Origin: Trachythela sp. YZ-2020
Lineage: Eukaryota > Cnidaria > Anthozoa > Malacalcyonacea > Clavulariidae
NCBI GenBank assembly: GCA_016169945.1
Contig: JADLSH010000231.1
Coordinates: 1,984,001 to 2,048,000 of the forward strand
DNA: 64,000 nucleotides
Reading direction: 5' to 3'
How positions within the stretch are numbered: position 1 is the stretch's first letter; each line of letters opens with the position of its first letter. Below are positions 22,476 to 32,960 of the stretch, in pieces. The position numbers and the translations under genes are program-made. Under the pieces are notes generated by a model, which saw only the letters and a list, made by a program, of their open reading frames with translations, did not search any database and had not been told where the DNA came from.

Positions 22476-23307
22476 CCACAGTTTTAATTCATACAATTTT
22501 CTTGAGCTAAGAAAAGACAGCAACATCTTACTTGGTAGCAAACTTGGCACTGGCAGACTTTCTCGTGTGTTTGACATATCCAATATGGATCATTGAGTAT
22601 ATACAGACTGTATTGAACATTGACAGTAATCAGTATTTCTTTTGTAAGTTAAGTCGTTCTACCATCTGGTCATTGCTGTTCGCGTCAGTAGCTACACTTC
22701 TCGCAATTACTGTCGATCGTTATTTATATATTGTAAAACCTCTAAAGTATCCAATGATTGTGACACGTCGACGAGTTTTTCTAGCCGTTTCAGGAATCTG
22801 GTTAACAGCTTGTCTTTTCTTTTTATCGGAAGTCCATTTTTGGCAAATTAACTCCGGATATAGAAGCTCGTGCTACGTACCTGCCAGTATTAGTAACTCT
22901 GTAAAAATTTTGGTTGCGTATATTCCACTTATTCTAATATTTATTCTCAATTTCCGTATTTTCAATGTTGCACGGAAACAGCGAAAACGAATGTTGGCTG
23001 AAACTAAAGTAGCTGGCGTCAACAACTCTAACGAACAGTCAACTATTTCCACGCTTTAAAAGCAGCAAAGACATTTTCTATTGTTGTCGCAGTGTTGGAT
23101 TTCTGTGTCTTTACTCCAACAGTGGTTGGACTGACCATACGGTATTCTTGTAATTCGTCATGTTACCAGTTTTGGTATGTTGTATTTAACTACGAATTTT
23201 ATGGAATAAACTCGATCGTGAATTCCTTTATCTACGGAATGAGACATGTCAAATACAGAAAAGCTTATGGACGTATTCTTTTTAAAATATTTCGCTGTAA
23301 TAAACCC
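22476..23307 (+). pseudogene. R2: class A GPCR pseudogene
   Basis: The 5' end is truncated inside helix 1. A stop (TAA at about 22507) replaces the Lys codon in SKEK. The body then reads helices 2 to 5 with LADFL, VDRY and the ICL3 run RKQRKR. About 30 bp are deleted in ICL3 near 23042, shifting the frame. Helices 6 and 7 continue with CVFTP and NSFIYGMRH. The last codons are fused to the downstream MITE by a deletion near 23308. It is closest to R5 (FLSEVHFWQINSGYRSS). Confidence 0.93.
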
Positions 23308-23992
23308 GTTCAGAAAATATATGAAGGTTTTTTTGCCAAACTTTTTACACACCCCTAACCACATGTGACTCTATGTGACGATTGTCACTTATCCCCCATC
23401 GAAAATTACGTGACCCTGGCCCAACTCCCCCTCCACATATAAATTATAAGCACACAGCAATCGAAAGCGTGTCCTGAAACAGCCTTTATTTCTCCATTTT
23501 CTGGTGACTCTACATTTATAATTCTCAGTAGTTTCCCATATAGGTGCTCGATACAATAGACAGAAGTTCCGTATTCTATGTCAGTGTATGGAAGGACATC
23601 AAGGACAGTTGTGACCACATACTCGTTTTCATACCACTCCAACTCGTCAATGTCGTTGTCAGATCTAATCAAAACGCACATCTGCCATTTTTCGCTATTT
23701 ATAGCTGAATTTCGTGTGCTTTTTGTAAACTCAGCCGTCAAAGATATAGTGTCAGGATTGTTCCATTTTCACGTAAAACACAACACTGTATGGTTGTTCG
23801 TGATAGAGAATGACGATTTACAACTCATCATCTATTTTCGTCAACTTTAGACTGCGCAGCAGCCGATTTCAACATCAGGTTCCCCATCACGCGACAGTAC
23901 TTGTGATACTCCCTTCCCAATTGTGTCAATCGAGCACTCTTAGTCGAACACCCCCTACTCCCGAAAGCATCACGTATTTTCTGAAATGGCCC
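23308..23992. mobile_element. Harbinger-type MITE copy, left end deleted
   Basis: Same element as 25618-26281. The left TIR is cut by the deletion that fused it to R2; the right TIR ends at 23992 before TTA. It contains a minus-strand open frame, 23741-23406, that is uninterrupted for 111 codons (IDELEWYENEYVVTT); the same segment recurs, less open, in the other MITE copies. Confidence 0.75.
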
Positions 23993-24351
23993 TTAACATA
24001 CAAAGTTTGTGTTCGGCGGTTAGAGTAAGGTTTAGGAATTAATAAACAGCGAGATGGAAATCTATTACCCATATTTCTAATAAGCGAACCGCTGATCAAA
24101 CGCTAGTTCGTTACAAGTGGTAGCCATGGTAACACTGCCATATAAGTATCTCAATTTTCGCACCAAATGGCAAAAACATTAAAAAGAGCTACGCACAGCG
24201 TACATGTGGTTAGCCTAAGGGACAGCAAGAGTTTCCTGCATGGTCAATTTTATCATATGAAATATCATCTCAAAAGAATGACAACAAGACTAGAGAAATA
24301 TATAATGCCTATACTATAAGAAATTATATAGGTTTTCAGTCATAACACTAT

Positions 24352-24355
<4 letters not shown>

Positions 24356-24390
<35 letters not shown>
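24356..24390. repeat. (TA)n microsatellite
   Basis: About 17 uninterrupted TA dinucleotides in the flank between R2 and R3. Confidence 0.95.
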
Positions 24391-24391
<1 letters not shown>

Positions 24392-24643
24392 CAAAGTGCG
24401 ATATTCTACATTTACAATGTAAGTAATAACCCAAAGCAAGCCATCTGTATCCATGACAACGAAAATATTAACATTTATATTACTTTCATCCATTTTTTAA
24501 CTTTCATGTTACTTTCAAGTAAGTAGTTAATGACCGTTATACAAACTTTGCATACAAAATGTTTTCTCTGAAGTGTTTATAATTTTCGTCGTTCGAAACA
24601 GACATCGAGTTGCATCTCTTCTTATATTCCCCAAAAGACAACC
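24390..24643 (+). promoter_or_regulatory. Conserved 5' flank of receptor R3 (putative promoter/5' UTR)
   Basis: About 250 bp shared with the flanks of R4 (33180-33435) and R6 (41755-42008). The last 100 bp are shared with every receptor copy (TTTATAATTTTCGTCG, then ACAGACATCGAG). Conservation can simply reflect recent duplication. No TATA or initiator can be assigned with confidence. Confidence 0.3.
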
Positions 24644-25597
24644 ATGGAAACGGTTCCGAGAAATATTCTTCTGTTTTCAGTTGTATTTAAATTCATCGCA
24701 ATGATTATTGGACTTTTGGGAAATTCCACAGTTTTAATTCATACAATTTTCTTAAGCAAAGAAAAGACAGCAACGTCGTACTTGGTAGCAAACTTGGCAC
24801 TGGCAGACTTTCTCGTGTGTTTAACATATCCAATATGGATCATTGAATTTATACAGACTATATTAAACATTGATGGTGATCAGGATTTCTTCTGTAAGTT
24901 AAGTCGTTCTATCATCTGGTCATTGCTGTTCGCGTCAGTAGCTACACTTCTCGCAATTACTGTCGATCGTTATTTATATATTGTAAAACCTCTGAAGTAT
25001 CCAATGATTGTGACACGTCGACGAGTTTTTCTAGCTATTTCGGGAATATGGTTAACTGCCTGCTGTCCTCTTCTTGTATTGCAAGTCCATTTTTGGAAAA
25101 TCGATTCCGGATTTAGAAGCTCGTGTTCTTTACCTGATAGTATTGCTTACTCTATAACAATTTTTGTTGTGTATATTCCACTTATTCTAATATTTATTCT
25201 CAATTTCCGTATTTTCAATGTTGCACAGAAACACCGAAAACGAATTTTCCCCGAAACTATAGTAGCTGGTGTCAACCACTCTAACTGCGCACAGTCAACC
25301 AACAGAATAAACGGTATCCATCGATTTTTCCACGCTTTAAAAGCAGCAAAGACATTTTCTATTATTGTCGCAGTGTTGGCTTTCTGTGTCTTTACTCCAA
25401 CTGTTGTAGGGCTAACGTTAAAACTTTTCTGTAATTTGTCGTGCTACCACTTTTGGTACATTGTTTTTCACTACGAATTTTATGGAATAAACTCGATCGT
25501 GAATGCCTTTATCTACGGAATGAGACATGTCAAATACAGAAAAGCTTATGGACGTATTCTTTTTAAAATCTTTCGCTGTAATAAACCCGCCAACTGA
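24644..25597 (+). CDS. R3: intronless class A (rhodopsin-like) GPCR
   Basis: 317-residue seven-helix receptor in one exon, expected at the plasma membrane and signalling through G proteins. The N-terminus is only about 9 residues, with no signal peptide. Key positions are Asn27 in GLLGN (1.50), Asp55 in LALAD (2.50), Cys84 before helix 3 pairing with the ECL2 Cys160, VDRY at 107-110, Trp136 (4.50) and Pro178 in YIPL (5.50). ICL3 is basic (AQKHRKR). Helix 6 has VFTP instead of CWxP, so the toggle Trp is Phe. Helix 7 has NAFIY at 287-291 instead of NPxxY, and helix 8 is basic. The start is chosen because the ATG context and following codons are shared by all copies. The ligand is unknown; resemblance is generic. 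Confidence 0.95.
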   Translation: METVPRNILLFSVVFKFIAMIIGLLGNSTVLIHTIFLSKEKTATSYLVANLALADFLVCLTYPIWIIEFIQTILNIDGDQDFFCKLSRSIIWSLLFASVATLLAITVDRYLYIVKPLKYPMIVTRRRVFLAISGIWLTACCPLLVLQVHFWKIDSGFRSSCSLPDSIAYSITIFVVYIPLILIFILNFRIFNVAQKHRKRIFPETIVAGVNHSNCAQSTNRINGIHRFFHALKAAKTFSIIVAVLAFCVFTPTVVGLTLKLFCNLSCYHFWYIVFHYEFYGINSIVNAFIYGMRHVKYRKAYGRILFKIFRCNKPAN

Positions 25598-25617
25598 GGA
25601 TCTTACATCACCAATTA

Positions 25618-26281
25618 GGGGCCGTTCAGAAAATACGTGAATGTTTTTTTTGCCAATTTTTTTACACCCCTACCCCCATGTGACTCTATGTGACGATTGT
25701 CACTACCCCTGGTGGAAAATTACGTGACCCTGGCCCAACTCCCCCTCCACATAAAAATTATAGGCACACATCAATCGAAAGCGTGTGCTGAAAGAGCCTT
25801 TATTTCTCCATTTTCTGGTGACCTTACATTTCTAATTCCCAGTAGTTTCCCATGATGCATGCAGGTGTTCGTTCATCAATACTATAGACAGGAGTTCCGC
25901 GTTCTACTTCAGTGTATGGAAGAACGTCAAGGGCAGTTGTAGCCAGATACTCATCTTCATAACACTCTAACTCGTCAATGTCGTCGTCGACTATAATCAA
26001 AACGCACATCTGGCATTTTTTGCTATTTATAACTCAATTTCGCGTGCTTTTTGTAAACTGAGCCCTCAAAGATATAGTGTCAGGATTGCTCCATTTTCGC
26101 GTAAAATACTTCATGTCTTATTCACACTGTATGGTTGTTCGTGGTAAAGAATGACGATTTACAACTTATCATTTATTTTTGTCAACTTTAGACTGCGCAG
26201 CAGCCGGTTTCAACATCAGGTTCCAATAGGTGACCGAACACCTCCAACCCCCAAAGCATCACGTGTTTCCTGAAAAGCCCC
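25618..26281. mobile_element. Harbinger-type MITE, intact reference copy (664 bp)
   Basis: TIRs GGGGCCGTTCAGAAAATACG and, inverted, GGGGCTTTTCAGGAAACACG. TTA at 25615-25617 and 26282-26284. It begins 20 bp after the R3 stop codon. It holds a minus-strand exon-like frame, 26009-25824, ending at a donor-like GAAAT/GTAAGG. This copy defines the boundaries used for the other copies. Confidence 0.85.
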
Positions 26282-26284
26282 TTA

Positions 26285-27345
26285 ACATACAAAGTTTCAT
26301 AAATTTCTCGTATCCATGTCTTTCACCTGTTGTTACATATTAATACATTTTGTAATGTAATTTCCATATCCTATTAGACACAAATGTAATGGAATTTTGA
26401 ACTATAGTAGAAATGATAAATAGATAATATATGGGCAAAACAATAAATAGTAAATAATAGTAAAAAATAATATCTTTGTTTTGACTAAATCTATCTGATT
26501 GGTTTATCTTTATCACGCGATTGCTTCTGTATTCACTATAATTATAAAACCACTATATGCTTTTTCCCGACCCACGCTACTAACTTCCAGACGAAGGGCC
26601 TTCGCTAGAAACGTCGAAGTTCTTGTTGTATTTTTCAGGTAGTTTTATCCTGCAAACGTCAAGCATATTTCGGATATAGATTCGTGTCTCGCTGTTAATA
26701 CGTTAGGGTCAGCGGTTAGGGTAAGGTTTAGGAATCAATAAACAGCGAGACAAGAATCTATTACCCATATTTCTAATAAGCCAACCGCTGACCAAACGCT
26801 AGTCTGTTACAAGTGGTAGCCATAGTAAATTAACACCACCACCATCGAACATCGCAGTTTTCAGTAACAATGTTTAGCCCGGTAGCACAATATTCGCTTA
26901 TAAAAATATTTTTGCTCTCTTTAAAATTTTAAGCTTTTTGTCTATATAACCTAGGGCAATTTAAGAAACTTACAAGTACATTGAAATTAAATGAAAATCA
27001 GTGTATAAACAACAATTTTTTCAGGAAACAAAATTGCTACATCATCAAATTAAAACAAACATATACGTTCCCGTGCCATAGGTTTCACGATTTCCCATCA
27101 ATCATCATATTTCTCTTCTTACTATTCTTGTAAGACTTTTAAGTAAAAACGTATCTAAAAATGTATCTAAAATCTCGCACATACCACTCCTGACAACCCG
27201 CCATATTTTTGAGATCAGTGGGAGGTCACCCATAAAACAAAACCACGCGCCCGCGATAATTGATGGACGCTGATCCGAGTGTAAACAGCCGAGCGGAATT
27301 AGTACTCTCGCCACGACGCGCCTACCTTAATTAATCCCTACGCGC
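26285..27345. other. Duplicated-unit spacer with Harbinger transposase tail remnant
   Basis: Non-coding. It contains a hammerhead-like motif at 26581-26622 and a hairpin (AGATTCGTGTCTCGCTGTTAAT / inverted, 26682-26762) with TTAGGGT in the loop. From about 27230 to 27345 it matches the 3' end of the Harbinger transposase unit (CGCCCGCGATAATTGATGG), beyond which the unit is lost. Confidence 0.55.
26581..26622 (+). ncRNA. Degenerate hammerhead-ribozyme-like motif, copy 1
   Basis: AACTTC and GAAGTT form a 6-bp stem I around CAGACGA, a short stem II (GGGC/GCTA), GAAAC and GTC. This is the order of a type I hammerhead with a minimal stem III. The core CUGANGA has A for U, so it is probably inactive. 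Penelope-like retroelements carry such motifs in their pLTRs, and Penelope-like remnants occur in this window. Confidence 0.45.
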
Positions 27346-27552
27346 TCCACGCGTGGTTCGGGGATTATTGTACTATGCATGACCATATTGAACTAGCAAA
27401 CCATGCAAAAGCAAGTTCCTGTATATATGTGGTGAAATATTAAATATGAATTTGATGGGTTGATCAAATATGAAGGCCGACTATAATAGAGAAGCAAACA
27501 CAACAACTATTTAAGAGGATGAAATCTCAATCTGCTGCTGTAGGGTAGCTGC

Positions 27553-27787
27553 AGCCTGCGTGACAAACGGTGTACCCGCAGCTGAACACCCAAAAGGCGG
27601 GCGAGGCCACGGTGCTCTATTGCTATCATTATATTTTTACATTAATTGTGTTCATTGTTTTATGGGTTTTCATAAGCAACCCAATATTTTGCTCTAATAG
27701 CCAAACCGTGCAGATGGTCTTTCGCCTCCTTTGCCTCGCGCACCTTTTGGGTGTTCTGCCACCGGTAGACCGTCTGCCACACAGGCT
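27553..27787. mobile_element. Foldback MITE, 235 bp
   Basis: The arms AGCCTGCGTGACAAACGGTG and, inverted, AGCCTGTGTGGCAGACGGTC extend for about 60 bp and include GAACACCCAAAAGG on both sides. No coding sense; superfamily not assigned. Confidence 0.8.
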
Positions 27788-28080
27788 AGTTTAACTGTAG
27801 TTACAACAGCCATTGAAAATATAGTTTCAACTATCTTTGTCATTACATGTTAGCTAACCCATTCTCTTTGTTATACAGGCGTTTCCAGGATGCTGAGCGT
27901 ACTAATGTTACATTCCAATATAGTTTAACACAATATATGGTGCACATTCTGGACAAAATTTGAAAGATAATTTAACTGTGATGCCGATACAATCAATATA
28001 AACAAACTGTACTTAAATGTTTACAATGTTGTATTCTACACTACAAAAAGGAAATTAACTATAATTATATATCATTTATA

Positions 28081-28631
28081 TGTGGGGCAAAAAAAAGTAC
28101 GGCTGTTTGATCTACATTTTTATATGTGCCATGTGCATTTTCATGCAATATTGACCGAGATAGCTGCGTTTAAATTTGAGTAAACATTATTGGAAGTGTC
28201 GAGAATTAGCTAAAAATGGTCTATTAAATAATTTTATAACCATTAGCATTTTACGCAAGTATTCGTTTCAATGAAGTGAAGTTGAAGTTAGAGTTAGAAG
28301 GCCAAATATTAGAATAAAAGAGCATATCTATTCAAGAAACATTTCTAACTTCAACTTCACTTCATTTAAATAACACTTACGATAAAATGGTAACGGTTAT
28401 CAAATTAGTTTAATAGGCCGTTTTTAGCTAATTCTCGACAGTTCCAGAAGTGTTTAGTCAAGTTTAAACGCTGCTATCTCAATCAATATTGAATGAAAAT
28501 GCACATGGCATATATCAAGATTTAAGTCAGACATCGCTGAATGCAAAGCAACAGCTGTTTAAGCGTAACAGCTCGTTTAATTTTTAAGTTATACTAAATC
28601 AAACAGTCGTACTTTTTTTTGCCCCACCCGG
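28081..28631. mobile_element. Palindromic mariner-type MITE, 551 bp
   Basis: The arms start TGTGGGGCAAAAAAAAGTAC and, inverted, CCGGGTGGGGCAAAAAAAAG. Inverted similarity continues to the centre near 28300-28350 (GTGAAGTTGAAGTTAGA / inverted). TA lies on both sides. TA targeting and the CCGGGTGGGGC-like end fit Tc1/mariner (inference). Confidence 0.8.
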
Positions 28632-28893
28632 TATATAAGCAGCACACCAGCTGTCTTAACTCTCATCAACCCTTGATACCGCAATGGAATCGTTAAGAAT
28701 GAAGTTCATTATTGGAGAAAATGCTGTATTTTGGAATGACATTTTGTTTTTGACTAATTTATAATCTCTCTATATATATATGAACCATTGTTGTATTAAT
28801 ATTCTATGGCGGTTCCAAATTCTTAATAAATGAACAAGTAGATAATACTTTGGAAACATAGGAAAAGTTACATACACATGCTAATAATATTCA
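28632..28893. other. No gene seen
   Basis: AT-rich non-coding sequence between MITEs. Confidence 0.5.
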
Positions 28894-29033
28894 CTAGGAC
28901 AATAATCTTTTCCCTATGGCGTTGAGGCCAAGCTTCGGCTGCACTTTTCTTGCGATAGAAACTTCTAGTTCTTCTTTCTCAACATACAAATCATGCATGC
29001 CATGAACTTTGGGCACCAATACATTGCCCAATA
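28894..29033 (-). other. Candidate terminal exon, unknown protein
   Basis: A minus-strand open frame follows a good acceptor (ATTTCCACTTCAG) at 29034 and ends at TAG 28896-28894. It encodes about 45 residues, LGNVLVPKVHGMHDLYVEKE then SIARKVQPKLG. The composition looks protein-like, but I do not recognise it and find no partner exon nearby. It may be a real last exon or a gene relic. Confidence 0.25.
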
Positions 29034-29785
29034 CTGAAGTGGAAATAATCACTTTAAATATTGCCAAGCTCCCAAATATATACATTATTTAAATACCGAC
29101 ACAGTTAACCATTCAATTCAAAATACAGTAAAACACATGGATTGCATGTATATATATATTATATACACTAGATCATGCCATATACGTCTTACAGAAACAA
29201 ATATGGTCATATATTCGAACTATTAAATGAACAGAGTCATCATTTAGGTCCAAAAGGTTGGGAATTCTCTACCATCTTCAGTTGACAATCAATAACTTCT
29301 ATACTCATGTACAAAAAGAAACTTCTCCAGTTTCTACTCTATGAGTAAACAGTATCAGTATTCATTATATATCTCAGTCTAACCTATCTGGTTACAATCT
29401 ATATTCTATTTAATTGATATTTTAAACCCAATCATATTTGTTCAGTGCCGTTGGCAAATAAATTATAAATAAATGAAAAATACAGCTACGCTTCAGTACC
29501 AATTTTCTGAACGATCTTCTGAATTTACGACTTTTCTGAGGGGCAAAAGGTTTCTAAAATTTAGTAAATAATTATGCAATGTACATATAATAAGCCAATT
29601 CAGAGTGTGAGTCGGGAAAAGTATTTAGTTGAATCATAAGCAACTGAGTTGTAAGATTTGAAATGTATGAGAGAATTATCTTTTTGGTTACTTATTCATA
29701 CCAAGAATATTCTATAAATATGTGTACAAACATTACTGTAATTTATCCTGGGTAAAGCGAAACAAAGAAAATCCTAAGTTAAGTA
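29034..29785. other. No gene seen
   Basis: AT-rich non-coding sequence. Confidence 0.5.
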
Positions 29786-30093
29786 CAGTCAAACCTGTAT
29801 TAAGCGGCCCTGCATTAAGCGGACACCCTGCATTAAGGGGACACTTTGTAAAGTCCCGAATTGAATCTCATATAATTCCTGTTAATGAAACCTTTATTAA
29901 GCGGACACCTCCATTAAGCGGACGCGGACACCTAAATTGGCACATAAAAACACAAAAAACCTGTGTTAAACGGACAAAATTTTCTTAATTTTTCATAATC
30001 TTTACAATTATTGCGCTTTAATCGGTTCAAAGTCTATTTGTAAAGCGAACACTAACCTATTCCCCGAGTGTCCGCTTAATACAGGTTTGACTG
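29786..30093. mobile_element. pogo/Tigger-like MITE, 308 bp
   Basis: CAGTCAAACCTGTATTAAGC and its inverted copy at 30070-30093. TA duplication at 29784-29785 and 30094-30095. The internal repeats ATTAAGCGGACAC are typical of pogo-type elements, whose TIRs begin CAGT. Non-autonomous. Confidence 0.88.
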
Positions 30094-30670
30094 TAGTTCG
30101 TTGCCGTCCTTCATTAAACTATTATCAAATAGAGTAGCATGTTAATTTTTGTATTGATTTTAATTAATTATCGAACGTAGACAATTAGAGACATGTGAAA
30201 TTAATATATTTGCATTATAATTAGACCTACAATTCATTCAGCTTTCTTAGTCCAAAGTCCACACAACTAGGTAATCAGCTTTAGGTTAATATCAAAGCGT
30301 ATCAAATTAATATTCAGATCTTGCAGTCACACGAGAATATCACGTCAGTGACGTCACGCTAAATAATCCGCCATTTTGGGTAGCAAATATCATCGCGAGC
30401 ACTCCAGACAGCAGCGACAATGCCTGATTCAATTTGGCAGAAAGTGGCCTTTCCTAATTCTCACACAAAGGCAACAACCGCAGCAATGCTTTGACGGCAT
30501 TTGACGCCAAAATTTGTTCTTAATTTATAGTTTTATATTTACCACCAAAAATGGCGGAAGCCAAATAAAACATCACATTATGTGTTATGACGTCACTTGC
30601 AAGGGCTGAATGTTATAATGTTGCAATAAATTGTCAGTTTTTAGTTAGCATAAAGAAAATACAATGGAAG
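30094..30670. other. No gene seen
   Basis: Non-coding sequence, including two CCGCCATTTTGG/CCACCAAAAATGG-like patches. No open frame with recognisable features. Confidence 0.5.
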
Positions 30671-30697
30671 TCATGTTGGTGCAAACCGTCCAAATAC

Positions 30698-31103
30698 CTG
30701 GCTGTGTATTTTGTTATCACATTGAGACAGGATGCCATGAAGGACAATGAATCCACCAATTCCACAAGATCGGGCTTCAGGTTGTAACTCAATGGCTTGA
30801 CCCAACCATGTCGGGGCAAACGAGATATCGCATATCATTGCTTTATCATACGATGGAAGCTGGGTATCGGATACAATCAGACTTAAATCACTACTGCTTG
30901 CCCATCCTTCAATAGCGCAATCAAATATTTCTGCTTGATCAGATTTGGTCATATTTCAACGTGGGTCTGGTACAATGTGTGGATATCAGTGTAACTATGA
31001 GTATGGGCATGAGACAGGTCACCACTCACCGCAAACACGACTCTTGCATCAATTTGATGTATAAATCTCGCAAGAGACTTTCCAATAGCCGTCTTCTCTT
31101 GTT
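30698..31103 (-). pseudogene. LigB-superfamily (extradiol dioxygenase subunit B-like) gene fragment
   Basis: The minus strand reads GKSLARFIHQIDARVVFAVS then GDLSHAHTHSY, a frameshift near 30950, then DQAEIFDCAIEGWASSSD and EARSCGIGGFIVLHGIL. The order (SGDLSH block, acidic helix, then E-x-x-x-C-G plus LHG-x-L) is that of the LigB fold of class III extradiol dioxygenases and relatives. A donor-like CAG/GTATTT closes the piece at 30698, so it may be an exon of a relic gene. The N-terminal metal-binding part is absent, replaced by a LINE tail on the other strand. It is a host gene relic or a captured fragment. Family-level confidence is moderate; function is not claimed. Confidence 0.5.
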
Positions 31104-31117
31104 AAAATCCCCTCTTC

Positions 31118-31670
31118 TTGGCCCTTAATTATGAGCCTGGAAATTGTCAAAGATTTACCAAGCGATTTGAAGGTTTGGAAGGGCTATCATACAAAGAAAG
31201 GTTGTCAAGGCTTGGCCTGACCAAATTGTTAGAGCGACGTGCTCGAGGGGATTTGATTGAAACTTTTCAAATTACGAACGGCCTAGTGAATTATAGTGAA
31301 GGATTTTTTGCGCAGCTCGCGATCGGGAAGAAATCTGCTGCGTACATCGATCTATATGCCTGGCAAGAGCGTGGACATGTCTCAACAGAGAGTTATTAAG
31401 TACTGGAATATGTTGCCAAGCGAAGTAAAAGAGGCAACTTCGATAAATGATTTTCAAACAAAATTGGAATATTACAAACCAATCTTTGTGGAGACAATAT
31501 AAATAACTTTTGGGTAGTATCAGACGAAATTTTCAAACGAATATAGCTATTTAATAAACAAGTAATGATATTGTAGATTTCTAATATATTAATTTAGGTA
31601 ATTTTCAACTGAATTAGATATAATTTGTAATAATATTAGAAATGCCCAGGGAGGCATAATTATTAAAGCT
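31118..31670 (+). mobile_element. LINE C-terminal fragment
   Basis: The plus strand reads LSYKERLSRLGLTKLLERRA and RGDLIETFQITNG, a frameshift near 31330, then RVIKYWNMLPSEV and FQTKLEYY, the usual C-terminal tail of CR1/RTE-type LINE proteins. Stop at 31500-31502, followed by a short AT-rich 3' region. 5'-truncated; no reverse transcriptase remains. Confidence 0.8.
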
Positions 31671-31744
31671 AAAGTTAAACAGACCAGATAATTCTACTTA
31701 GTAGATATTCATAGTCGTCAGCCTCAATAACAGCCAAACGTTTA

Positions 31745-32112
31745 GCCCGGGTCAAACGAGGATGAAAGTTGATGAGAGTTGATGAAAGTTGATGAAAGTT
31801 GATGAGAGTTGATGAGAGTTGATGAAAGTCGATGAGAGTTGATGAAAGTTGATGAAAGTTGATGAGAGTTGATGAGAGTTGATGAGAGTTGATGAGAGTT
31901 GATGAGAGTTGATGAGAGTTGTAACTCTCGCTCGCGTTTGACCGCCAACTCTCATCAACTCTCATAAATTTCGAGCTGGTTCAAATGATGAGTTTTCCCT
32001 CGTTTGCCCGGTGCGCGAAGTACGTAATATTCAGTCAACACTCATGATGAAACTTTCATCCAAACTCTTGCTTACCAACTCTCGTCAACTCTCATTCTCG
32101 TTTGACCAGGGC
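31745..32112. mobile_element. MITE built around a 10-bp minisatellite, TTTA duplication
   Basis: Ends GCCCGGGTCAAACGAGGATG and, inverted, GCCCTGGTCAAACGAGAATG. TTTA at 31741-31744 and 32113-32116. The interior is largely the minisatellite 31763-31920 and its inverted, sparser counterpart (CTCATCAACTCTCA-type units). Confidence 0.8.
31763..31920. repeat. 10-bp minisatellite GATGA(G/A)AGTT
   Basis: About 16 copies with a single alternating G/A variant position. Three overlapping minus-strand open frames through it are repeat artefacts. Confidence 0.93.
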
Positions 32113-32116
32113 TTTA

Positions 32117-32960
32117 ACCTCTACTTGCGCACAACTCTCTAATACGGACTATTTTGGGTAAGAGATACATGACAGGTGTGCGAGGAGTGGTGGTTATGAG
32201 ATTATTGGCAGTTTCAGGAAGGTGACCAGTGGCGATAAAGGTATGAATGGTGGTGGAGATGGTGGATTGATGGTCAGAAGTCAAATCCTTGTCAATCCTA
32301 CTGCAAAAAGCGGTGTCACCCAATTGTCGATGAACCTTCAAACAACTAAGGCACCACAATGTCCTCCCTAGCACGAGGTGGTTTGAGAGCACAAATTCAG
32401 TTTCAGTGAGATTAGATGGCCTTTATTGGGCCTAAATTTAGGGAGGTGTTCTATGTCATGTGGACATTGTCGAATGAATATCTCTAGGGACCCATATTGG
32501 TCTTCTGGTGGAGACCAGGGAGATTTTTTAGAATTGATAGTCTCAAAAACGTCCTTGTGATGGACAGGGGGTTGGTCGCGAAAGTGTGCCTTCAGGCGTA
32601 ATCGTCCAAGAAAGATTCGGTATCTACTTTAATTGAAAACAAGTCAACTGACTTGAGACCTATCGCGAGAACAGATCTGTCAGAGTTGGATATGGTTAAA
32701 TCCTCGTTACAACTAAATTGACGTCGTTGGCTAAATTAGTGTAACTGGGTGCCGAAACGTGACGGGTGCCTAACAAAGAGTTGAATTTAGAAGCTTTATT
32801 TGTCTTAGAAAACGAGTAAAATCTAGAATTCAACAAGCAAATGAAGTGGATGATGTCCTGTCTAAACATAGAAGGACGGATAGAAGACAAAGTGCTTTTG
32901 ACTTCGAAATTCTCTTTTTCCATCGCCATTAACTTCTGCAGATAACATTGACCAAGGTCT
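32117..32960 (-). pseudogene. Penelope-like retroelement, RT remnant 1
   Basis: The minus strand shows, in shifting frames, a region like ISNSDRSVLAIGLKSV, then LRLKAHF, then the stretch FIATGHLPETANNLITTTPR, which precedes PVMYLLPKI. These resemble the N-terminal part and first RT motif of Penelope-like elements (the LLPKIHK block). Several frameshifts and stops. A paralog lies at 40795-41620; both are upstream of receptor copies (R4 and R6), so they were duplicated with them. Confidence 0.5.

Noticed and set aside
31675..31965. Three minus-strand Leu-Ser-Ser-Thr repeat frames
   Set aside because: Translations of the 10-bp minisatellite in all three frames.
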